Made by a program: the position numbers and the translations under genes. Below are positions 1-6,648 of a stretch of 9,336 nucleotides of DNA, piece by piece. Origin of the DNA: DASPKS01 sp035628035 (lineage in GTDB: Bacteria > Bacteroidota > Rhodothermia > Rhodothermales > Rubricoccaceae). The notes under the pieces were generated by a model. The model had not been told where the DNA came from. It made no database searches and saw only the letters and a list, made by a program, of their open reading frames with translations. Each line of letters begins with the position of its first letter. Within the stretch, counting starts at the first letter, position 1. The stretch lies in NCBI GenBank assembly GCA_035628035.1, contig DASPKS010000111.1:1-9336 (forward strand), read 5' to 3'.

Positions 1-621
1 GTGCTCACGCCCGACCTCCTCCTCCACGCCTACCGCAGCGGGTTCTTCCCGATGGCTGACCCCGACGACGGCCACCGCATCGGCTGGTACGCGCCGACGC
101 GGCGGGGCATCCTGCCGCTGGAGCGATTCCACGTCCCGCGCTCGCTCGCGCGGACCGTGCAGCAGGGCCGCTTCGCCGTGACGACGGATCGGGCGTTCGA
201 GGCGGTCATCCGCGCCTGCGCGGCGCCCATGCCGGGGCGGGAGGACACGTGGATCTCGGAGGAGATCGTCGAGGCCTACACGGAGCTTCATCGGCTCGGC
301 TACGCCCACTCCGTCGAGTGCTGGGACGGGGAGGCCCTGGTCGGCGGGCTCTACGGGGTAGCCCTCGGCGGGGCGTTCTTCGGGGAGAGCATGTTCCACC
401 GCGCCCGCGACGCCTCGAAGGTGGCCCTCGTTCACCTCGTCGCGCGGCTCCGGGCGGGTGGGTTCGCCCTCCTCGACGTTCAGATGCAGACGGCCCACCT
501 GGCCCAGTTCGGGGTCGTCGAAGTCCGCCGCGACGCCTACGAGCGGCGCCTGGCCCTCGCCCTCGCGGTCCGGGCCGACTGGCACGCCTTCGACCAAAAG
601 GCCGCTCCTTCGGGGGGCTAA
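1..621 (+). CDS. aat: Leucyl/phenylalanyl-tRNA--protein transferase
   Basis: This cytoplasmic enzyme moves Leu or Phe from charged tRNA onto proteins with an N-terminal Arg or Lys, marking them for ClpS/ClpAP-type degradation (known for the family). The 206-residue product shows the family pattern throughout: GFFPMAD at about 14-20, GWYAP at 28-32, GILPL at 36-40, the HVPRSLARTV block near 44-53, TWI near 83-85, and AHSVECW at 102-108. The most conserved core follows: LVGGLYGV (113-120), FFGESMF (126-132), DASKVAL (137-143) and LDVQMQTAHL (158-167). E. coli Aat is about 234 residues. This is the shorter form lacking the N-terminal extension, and it starts directly at the LLLHAYRSG helix. The start is a GTG on the first base of the window. 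The next Met (base 52) would cut through the FFPM motif, but an upstream start outside the window cannot be excluded. The next gene begins 49 bases after the stop. Confidence 0.95.
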   Translation: MLTPDLLLHAYRSGFFPMADPDDGHRIGWYAPTRRGILPLERFHVPRSLARTVQQGRFAVTTDRAFEAVIRACAAPMPGREDTWISEEIVEAYTELHRLGYAHSVECWDGEALVGGLYGVALGGAFFGESMFHRARDASKVALVHLVARLRAGGFALLDVQMQTAHLAQFGVVEVRRDAYERRLALALAVRADWHAFDQKAAPSGG

Positions 622-670
622 ATTGCCGCGCCGCGCGTTAGAGGCTGCCCGCCACCACCGCCTCCGTCCC

Positions 671-1615
671 ATGCTCCGCCTCCCCGTCATGCTCGCCCTC
701 GTCGGCTTCGCCTGCGCCACGTCCGACCGCCGGCCCGCCGACCCGCCTGCTGAGGCGTCCACGCCCGCCGCCGAGGCCGTCGCCGACTCGCTGGCCGACG
801 CCGCCGACGCCCTCGACGAAGGGGCGCCGCCCGACTCCACGACGATGAGGGCGTTTAGTGCCCTCATGGAGCGGGCCGCCGCCGAGCGCTGGCACATGCG
901 GCCCTACGGCGAGCTCGTCCAGGCCGTCGGCGAGGCGTTCCTCGGCACGCCCTACCGCGACGGCCTCCTCGACCAGGGCGACACCGAGACCCTCGTCGCC
1001 AGCCTCGCCGCGTTCGACTGTGTGCTCTTCGTAGAGAACACGCTCGCGCTCGCGCAGGGGATCGCCGCTGAAGACTATTCCTTCGACGGGTACCTCCGAC
1101 GGCTCGAGGCGCTCCGCTACCGCGGCGGCCAGATGGACGGCTACTGCTCGCGCCTCCACTACTTCACTGACTGGATCTTCGACAACGACCGCCGCGCGCT
1201 CGTCCGCGACATCACGCGCGAGGCGGGTGGCGAGCCGTTCGACAAGCGGCTCGACTTCATGAGCACGCACCGGAGCGCGTACCGCCGCCTCGTGGACGAC
1301 GCCACGTTCCAGTGCATCGTCGAGATGGAGGGCGCCGTCCAGGAGCGCCCGCTCTTCTACATCCCGGAGGCCCGCATCGCCGACGCCTACCCCGAGCTCG
1401 AAGCGGGCGACGTGATCGCGACCGCGACCAGCATCGGCGGGCTCGACGTGACGCACACCGGGTTCGTGTACCGCTACCCCGACGGCCGCACGGGCTTCCT
1501 CCACGCCTCTGCCACGGGCGAGGTCAAGATCTCGCCCGACCTCCAGGGGTACGTCGAGGAGCACCGGAACCAGGTGGGCGTGATCGTCGCCCGCCCCGTA
1601 GACCCCCGCGGCTGA
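671..1615 (+). CDS. DUF1460 (NlpC/P60-like) putative peptidoglycan amidase, probable lipoprotein
   Basis: The 314-residue product matches the DUF1460 family. Characterised members are NlpC/P60-fold amidases that cleave the bond between N-acetylmuramic acid and L-Ala in peptidoglycan fragments. Visible landmarks are AAFDCVLFVEN with the likely nucleophile C117, the SRLHYFTDW block at 160-168, GDVIATAT at 246-253, GLDVTHTGF with the likely catalytic H262, and LHAS at 277-280. The N-terminus (MLRLPVMLALVGFAC) is short and hydrophobic with a Cys at 15. The preceding VGFA is a weak lipobox, so lipoprotein export is likely but not certain. Residues about 20-58 are a low-complexity Ala/Pro/Asp spacer, as expected between a membrane anchor and a folded domain. 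The reading frame stays open upstream to 458, inside aat. I chose 671 because it gives the signal sequence directly and avoids the overlap. There is no Shine-Dalgarno sequence. The stop overlaps the pfkA start. Confidence 0.85.
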   Translation: MLRLPVMLALVGFACATSDRRPADPPAEASTPAAEAVADSLADAADALDEGAPPDSTTMRAFSALMERAAAERWHMRPYGELVQAVGEAFLGTPYRDGLLDQGDTETLVASLAAFDCVLFVENTLALAQGIAAEDYSFDGYLRRLEALRYRGGQMDGYCSRLHYFTDWIFDNDRRALVRDITREAGGEPFDKRLDFMSTHRSAYRRLVDDATFQCIVEMEGAVQERPLFYIPEARIADAYPELEAGDVIATATSIGGLDVTHTGFVYRYPDGRTGFLHASATGEVKISPDLQGYVEEHRNQVGVIVARPVDPRG

Positions 1616-2613
1616 TGCAGCTCTCCCGCGTGACCGAGATCAACCGGATCGGCGTGTTCACCTCCGGCGGCGACGCGCCGGGGATGAACGCGTGCATCCG
1701 CGCCGTCGTCCGCCGCGCGCTCGCTGAGGGGCTGGAGGTCGTCGGCGTGCGGCGCGGGTTCGCCGGGCTGATCGACGGCGACTTCGTCGAGATGGACCGG
1801 CTCTCCGTTTCGAACATCCTCCAGCAGGGCGGGACCATCCTCAAGAGCGCGCGGAGCGACGGGTTCATGACGGAGGAAGGCCGCGCTGCCGCCGCGCTCA
1901 ACCTCCGCGCCGCCGGCGTCGACGCCCTCATCGCCATCGGCGGCGATGGCACGTTCTCCGGCGCTACGAAGCTCGCCGAGGAGCACGACGTCGCCGTCGT
2001 CGGCTGCCCCGGCACCATCGACAACGACCTCTACGGGACCGACGAGACCATCGGCTACGACACCGCGCTGAACACGGCGCTGGAGAGCATCGACCGCATC
2101 CGCGACACGGCCGACGCCCACGACCGGCTGTTCCTCATCGAGGTGATGGGCCGCGACACTGGGTTCATCGCGCTCGCCTGTGGGATCGGCGGTGGCGCCG
2201 AGCTGGTGCTTATCCCCGAGATGCTCACCGACGTGGACAACGTGAAGGAGCGGATCCTCTCGCTCATGTCGAGCCAGAGCCGATCGAGCATCGTCGTCGT
2301 GGCCGAGGGCGACGAGCTCGGCGGGGCCAACGGGATCGCCGAGGCGCTGAAGCAGGACGACGCCTTCCGGCGGATCGACCTCCGCGTGGCCGTCCTCGGC
2401 CACATCCAGCGCGGCGGCCCCCCCACGGCGCGCGACCGCGTCCTCGCCAGCCGCCTCGGCTCCGCTGCCGTCGAGGCCCTCCTCGACGGCCACCACGGCG
2501 TGATGGTGGGGGTCATGAACGGCGACATCAAGCTGACCCCGCTCCGCAACGCGTTCTCGCGGAAGAAGGAGGTGGACCTAGAGCTCCTCCAGCTCGCCCA
2601 GCAGCTGAGCTGA
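1615..2613 (+). CDS. pfkA: ATP-dependent 6-phosphofructokinase
   Basis: Catalyses fructose 6-phosphate + ATP to fructose 1,6-bisphosphate, the committing step of glycolysis, in the cytoplasm. At 332 residues it has normal bacterial PfkA length. Motifs in order: TSGGDAPGMNA (16-26), GGTILKSAR (72-80), GGDGT (109-113), PGTIDND (132-138) with catalytic D136, EVMGRDTG (176-183), E231, and LGHIQRGG (261-268). Gly at 112 and Gly at 133 are the two positions that separate ATP enzymes from pyrophosphate-dependent ones (Asp and Lys there), so the donor is predicted to be ATP. Residues R29, R33, R62, R163 and E196 align with the E. coli effector-site residues R21, R25, R54, R154 and E187, which suggests ADP/PEP-type control. 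The start ATG shares one base with the upstream stop (TGATG), there is no Shine-Dalgarno sequence, and translation is probably coupled. A longer in-frame opening from 1312 is out-of-frame reading through the amidase gene and is not used. Confidence 0.96.
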   Translation: MQLSRVTEINRIGVFTSGGDAPGMNACIRAVVRRALAEGLEVVGVRRGFAGLIDGDFVEMDRLSVSNILQQGGTILKSARSDGFMTEEGRAAAALNLRAAGVDALIAIGGDGTFSGATKLAEEHDVAVVGCPGTIDNDLYGTDETIGYDTALNTALESIDRIRDTADAHDRLFLIEVMGRDTGFIALACGIGGGAELVLIPEMLTDVDNVKERILSLMSSQSRSSIVVVAEGDELGGANGIAEALKQDDAFRRIDLRVAVLGHIQRGGPPTARDRVLASRLGSAAVEALLDGHHGVMVGVMNGDIKLTPLRNAFSRKKEVDLELLQLAQQLS

Positions 2614-2672
2614 AGGGGGAGAGGGGAGGCAGGCGGCGCGGTACTTTCCAGCCCCGCCACCGGTTCGTCCCC

Positions 2673-5426
2673 ATGCGTCTCCTCGCCGCGCTCGTTTTGT
2701 TGCTTACCGCCGCGCCTGCCGCCGCGCAAGGTTTCACGGACGAAGAAAAAGCGCAGGGGTACGCCCTCCGCGGCGACACGACGGTGTTCGTGTTCGACCC
2801 CGCGCGCTACGGCGTCCAGCCCGACCGCGTCGTCGTGACGGGCGCGTTCCGGGGGTGGAGCCAGGACATGGAGGACCGGGCGTGGCACCTGCTCTCGCTC
2901 TCCAGCCAGCCGATCTGGATCCTCCCCGTCCCCAACCCCGACTACGGCATCGTCGGCCCGGCGATCCCATTCAAGTTCCGCGTGGACGACGCGCGGGGGC
3001 GGGGCCGCTGGCTCGACCCGCCGGCCGGCACGGCGAATGCGCAGGGTGGCAACCTCGTTTTTTTGTTTGGGGTCACGCCCCCGAGAGTGCGCGCCGAGCT
3101 GCGCGGGCCCCGCGCCGTCTGGGTGGAGGTGGCGGGCGACGACCTCACCCGCCCACTCGACGCGAGCGCCTACCGACTCGTGCGCGCCGATGGCTCGGAG
3201 ATCCCGATTGCGGCGGTCCTCCCGTACGAGGCCGAGTCGGCGGTCGTCGTCCCGGCCGAGGACCTCGACACGCGCCGCGTGCACTTCGTGGAGGTCGACG
3301 CCGGCCGATCACGCCCCCTCCGCGCCTTCGCCTCGTTCGACGGGATCTGGCGCACGCTCTACTCCGACAAGCCGCTCGGTGCGACCCTCGGGGATGAGGG
3401 CAACCGGAACACCCCGATCCGGTACCGCACCGAAATCCGGCTCTTCGCCCCGCGCGCAGATTCGGTACGCGTCTTCCTCTACCCCGACCGCACCGGCCCG
3501 TCGTCGGCCAGCCGCGCGCTTGTCCGTGATGGGGATGGGGTGTGGGAGACCACGTTCAACGAGGACCTGCACGGGACGTGGTACGACTTCGCCGTCTATG
3601 GCCCCGACGACCCCGGCAACGCGTTCACCAACCACACCGGCCGCCGCGTCACCGACCCCTACGCGCTCGTCTCCGACGACTCGTGGGGCCGCGCGCGCAT
3701 CTGGCGCGACCACTTCGCGCCCCCGCCGCCCGTTCGCGGCGGGCGCCCGGCGATGGAAGACCTCATCAGCTACGAGGTCCACGTCCAGGACTTCACCGAC
3801 AACCTCCCCGTTGCCGACGACCTGCGCGGCACCATCCCCGCCTTCGGGATGCCCGGCCTCCGCAACCGGCGCGGCGAGCCCGTCGGCCTCGACCACCTCG
3901 TGGAGCTCGGCGTCAACGCCGTCCACCTCCTGCCCGTGCAGGAGTTCTTCCACTACCCCGACTCCGTGTGGCAGGCGGCCTTCGCCGACGACCCGTTCAT
4001 GCAGCAGCAGGGGGTCTCAGAAGAAAACTACCAGTGGGGCTACCGCATCACCCACTTCTTCGCCGTCGAGGGTCGGTACCGCCAGCGCGGCACGGAGCCC
4101 GGCGCCGAGCGCCAGCAGTTCCGGGACCTCGTCGCCACGCTCCACGAGCGCGGCATCGCCGTGCTGGTCGACTTCGTGTTCAACCACACCGGCGAGAACA
4201 TGGAGGGCGCCGACCGCGGGTTCAACTTCAGCGGGATCGACCGCCGCTATTACTACCGCACCGACGAGGCGGGCGACTTCATCGGGCCCTACGGCAACGA
4301 GATCCGCTCGGAGGGCCGCCCGATGGTGCAGCGGTGGCTCCTCGACCAGATGCGCCACTACCTCGACGTCTTCGGCGTCGACGGCTTCCGCATCGACCTC
4401 GCCGGGCAGACCGACGAGCAGACGCTCCGCTGGCTCCGCGCCGAGCTCGGCCCCGACGTGCTGATCTACGGCGAGCCCTGGATCGACATCTCCGACCCCG
4501 ACGCCCGCGCCAACCCCGATTGGGCGTGGTACAAGGTAGACGCGCCGATCACCTTCTTCCAGGACGACGCCCGCAACGCCTTCAAGGGCCCCGTGAGCAC
4601 GCCACGCGACCCCATCGCCGACCGCGGCTTCGCCGGGGGCCATGGCGAGATGCGCGAGCGCGCCAAGCTCGGCCTCACCAACGCCTGGCCCGAAGAGGCG
4701 TCCCCCAACGCGGGGATCAACTACCTCGACATCCACGACAACTGGGCACTCGCCGACCAGTTCGCCCTCCACACCGCCGGCCCGCACGCGTGGGACGGCC
4801 GCCACGGCGTGGATGAGGGCGGCATCCGCATCGCCGCCGCGCTCCTCTTCACCTCGCTCGGGCCCGTCGTCCTGCACGGCGGCACCGAGATCCTCCGCTC
4901 GAAGGGCGTCGCCCCCCACCCCGACAGCCTCCCCGGCGGCGCGGAGTGGGTGCGTGAGACGGCGCTCGGGCCCATCTACATCAAGGGCCGCGGCGACACC
5001 TACAACCTCCGCGCGGCCAACCGCTACGACTGGGAGGGCGACAGCCTGTTCTACGACCCCGCCGTCCGCCGGCGGATGTTCGCGTGGTGGCGGGGACTCA
5101 TCCGGTTCCGCCGGTCCGAAGCCGGGGAAGTGTTCCGCCGCGGCGAGCCCGTGCCCGAGGGCTACTACCGCTTCTTCGAGCCGGCGGACCCCCGCACGCT
5201 CGGGTACCTCGTGGATGGCCGGGTGCTCGTCCTGCTCAACGCGGGCACGGAGCCGGTCACGTTCGAGGGGGTAGATCTCCCGGCCGGGCGCTGGCGCGTC
5301 GTCGCCGACGGCGAGCAGGTGGATGCCGACGGCACACGCGGCCTCGGACGCGCCCTCGCCGGCGGGCGCACGCACGCCCTCGCGGTCGCTCCGAAGTCGG
5401 CGCTGATCTGGGCCCTGGAGCGCTGA
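2673..5426 (+). CDS. Secreted GH13 glycoside hydrolase, pullulanase/debranching type, with N-terminal beta-sandwich modules
   Basis: A 917-residue exported alpha-glucan hydrolase. Residues 1-19 form a signal peptide (charged start, LLAALVLLL core, AAPAAAQ before cleavage). Residues about 35-135 look like an E-set/CBM48-type module (GAFRGW at 57-62), and about 245-350 look like a second one, ending in a PPPP linker at 350-353. The GH13 barrel spans about 362-820 with all four conserved regions. Region I is DFVFNH at 500-505. Region II is GFRID with nucleophile D575. Region III is IYGEPW with acid/base E601. Region IV is NYLDIHDN with H688 and D689. The GEPW and NY..xHDN forms resemble type I pullulanases and related debranching enzymes more than plain alpha-amylases, but the pullulanase signature YNWGYDP appears here only as YQWGYRI (453-459). 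A C-terminal all-beta domain (about 830-917) closes the protein. Exact substrate (pullulan, glycogen, starch or maltodextrin) is unresolved. The upstream neighbour pfkA fits sugar catabolism. Confidence 0.88.
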   Translation: MRLLAALVLLLTAAPAAAQGFTDEEKAQGYALRGDTTVFVFDPARYGVQPDRVVVTGAFRGWSQDMEDRAWHLLSLSSQPIWILPVPNPDYGIVGPAIPFKFRVDDARGRGRWLDPPAGTANAQGGNLVFLFGVTPPRVRAELRGPRAVWVEVAGDDLTRPLDASAYRLVRADGSEIPIAAVLPYEAESAVVVPAEDLDTRRVHFVEVDAGRSRPLRAFASFDGIWRTLYSDKPLGATLGDEGNRNTPIRYRTEIRLFAPRADSVRVFLYPDRTGPSSASRALVRDGDGVWETTFNEDLHGTWYDFAVYGPDDPGNAFTNHTGRRVTDPYALVSDDSWGRARIWRDHFAPPPPVRGGRPAMEDLISYEVHVQDFTDNLPVADDLRGTIPAFGMPGLRNRRGEPVGLDHLVELGVNAVHLLPVQEFFHYPDSVWQAAFADDPFMQQQGVSEENYQWGYRITHFFAVEGRYRQRGTEPGAERQQFRDLVATLHERGIAVLVDFVFNHTGENMEGADRGFNFSGIDRRYYYRTDEAGDFIGPYGNEIRSEGRPMVQRWLLDQMRHYLDVFGVDGFRIDLAGQTDEQTLRWLRAELGPDVLIYGEPWIDISDPDARANPDWAWYKVDAPITFFQDDARNAFKGPVSTPRDPIADRGFAGGHGEMRERAKLGLTNAWPEEASPNAGINYLDIHDNWALADQFALHTAGPHAWDGRHGVDEGGIRIAAALLFTSLGPVVLHGGTEILRSKGVAPHPDSLPGGAEWVRETALGPIYIKGRGDTYNLRAANRYDWEGDSLFYDPAVRRRMFAWWRGLIRFRRSEAGEVFRRGEPVPEGYYRFFEPADPRTLGYLVDGRVLVLLNAGTEPVTFEGVDLPAGRWRVVADGEQVDADGTRGLGRALAGGRTHALAVAPKSALIWALER

Positions 5427-5447
5427 AAAAGGCCGAATCCGATCCGT

Positions 5448-5457
5448 CGAAGCTTCG
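5448..5457. repeat. 10-bp perfect palindrome directly upstream of the efp -35 box
   Basis: CGAAGCTTCG is a perfect inverted repeat whose last base abuts the first base of the putative -35 hexamer at 5458. A site here could bind a dimeric regulator. However, perfect 10-bp palindromes are expected several times by chance in a window this size, so only the position makes it notable. Confidence 0.25.
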
Positions 5458-5486
5458 TTGACCGTCTTAGCAGCCCCGGGTATATT
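5458..5486 (+). promoter_or_regulatory. Predicted promoter of the efp-accB-accC-gcvH unit
   Basis: TTGACC at 5458-5463 and TATATT at 5481-5486 are separated by 17 bases. This is close to the housekeeping sigma-70 consensus and stands out in such GC-rich DNA. The -10 reads TATATTG, which is also near the Bacteroidota -7 form TAnnTTTG. Transcription would start around 5492-5494 and give a leader of about 30 bases before the efp ATG at 5523. That leader holds T6 and a long C/T tract and no Shine-Dalgarno sequence. It is the best promoter candidate in the window. Confidence 0.6.
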
Positions 5487-5522
5487 GCCCGTCCTGTTGA
5501 TTTTTTCCCCTCTCCCTCAGGC

Positions 5523-6095
5523 ATGGCGACCACGACCGCCGACATCCGCAACGGCCTCGTCATCGTGTACAACAACGAGCCGTGGCAGGTCATCGAGTTC
5601 CTCCACGTGAAGCCCGGCAAGGGCGGCGCGTTCGTCCGCACGAAGCTGAAGAACGTCAAGACCGGGAAGGTCGTCGACAACACGTTCCGATCCGGGGCTC
5701 CGCTCGAGACCGTCCGCGTGGAGCGGCGGCAGCTCCAGTACCTCTACGAGGACGAGACCGGCCTCCACTTCATGAACACGGAGACGTACGACCAGACCGT
5801 CCTCCGCCACGACCTCGTGACCGGCCGCGAGTTCATCAAGGAGGGGGGGATGGTGGACGTGCTCTTCGACGCCGCCAGCGACCAGCCGCTCTCCGTCGAG
5901 ATCCCCCGTCACGTCGAGCTCGTCGTGACCAAGACCGACCCCGGCATCCGCGGCGACACCGCCACCGGCGCCACGAAGCCGGCCACGCTCGAGAGCGGCG
6001 CCGTCGTGAACGTCCCCCTCTTCATCAACGAGGGCGACGTGCTCCGCGTCGACACCGATACCGGCGCCTACCTCACGCGCGTGAGCGCGGCCTGA
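5523..6095 (+). CDS. efp: Translation elongation factor P
   Basis: EF-P binds stalled ribosomes between the P and E sites and speeds peptide-bond formation at consecutive prolines. The 190-residue length is standard. It has an N-terminal KOW-like domain (about 1-64), a middle OB domain (about 66-125, with LYEDETGLHFMN at 74-85) and a C-terminal OB domain (about 130-188). The last carries TDPGIRGDT (138-146) and the family signature around KPATLESGAVVNVPLFI. The loop that reaches the peptidyl-transferase centre reads VKPGKGGAF, with K33 at the tip where E. coli has the beta-lysylated K34. An Arg at the tip would have indicated rhamnosylation, so a lysine-type modification or no modification is expected. 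No modification enzyme is encoded here. A good promoter lies upstream, and accB starts 48 bases downstream. The neighbourhood efp-accB-accC is a recurrent bacterial arrangement. Confidence 0.97.
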   Translation: MATTTADIRNGLVIVYNNEPWQVIEFLHVKPGKGGAFVRTKLKNVKTGKVVDNTFRSGAPLETVRVERRQLQYLYEDETGLHFMNTETYDQTVLRHDLVTGREFIKEGGMVDVLFDAASDQPLSVEIPRHVELVVTKTDPGIRGDTATGATKPATLESGAVVNVPLFINEGDVLRVDTDTGAYLTRVSAA

Positions 6096-6143
6096 CCCGC
6101 CCCGGCCGGGCGGCCGCCCCCTCTCCTCTAGCCCCGGCGCTTT

Positions 6144-6636
<493 letters not shown>

Positions 6637-6638
<2 letters not shown>

Positions 6639-6641
6639 GGG
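6637..6641 (+). promoter_or_regulatory. Shine-Dalgarno-like GAGGG for accC
   Basis: GAGGG overlaps the accB stop codon and lies 7 bases before a GTG. It supports that GTG at 6649 as the accC start. It is the only convincing Shine-Dalgarno-like site at a start within this window. Confidence 0.45.
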
Positions 6642-6648
6642 CGCCGGC

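Noticed and set aside
458..670. Upstream extension of the DUF1460 frame into aat
   Set aside because: It would overlap aat out of frame, and the signal-sequence-like start is at 671; the extra residues are Arg/Ser/Pro-rich shadow sequence.
4017..5375. Long open frames on the minus strand (e.g. 638-1564, 2055-3284, 4017-5375, 5517-6707, 6541-7908, 7785-9326)
   Set aside because: They mirror confidently identified + strand genes, have repetitive Arg/Gly/Ala/Val/Glu-rich translations with no family motifs, and arise from the scarcity of stop codons in GC-rich DNA.
5476..5491. Small inverted repeat CGGG...CCCG around the efp -10 box
   Set aside because: Only four base pairs, easily explained by composition.
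6072..6085. 14-bp perfect palindrome CTCACGCGCGTGAG at the end of efp
   Set aside because: It encodes the conserved EF-P tail YLTRVS; about one such palindrome is expected by chance in a GC-rich window of this size, and it lacks a T-tract.
6101..6115. GC-rich hairpin (CCCGGCCGGG and GGCC...GGCC) in the efp-accB gap as a terminator
   Set aside because: Arms are only 4-5 bp with short loops and there is no T-tract, so it does not support ending the efp transcript before accB.
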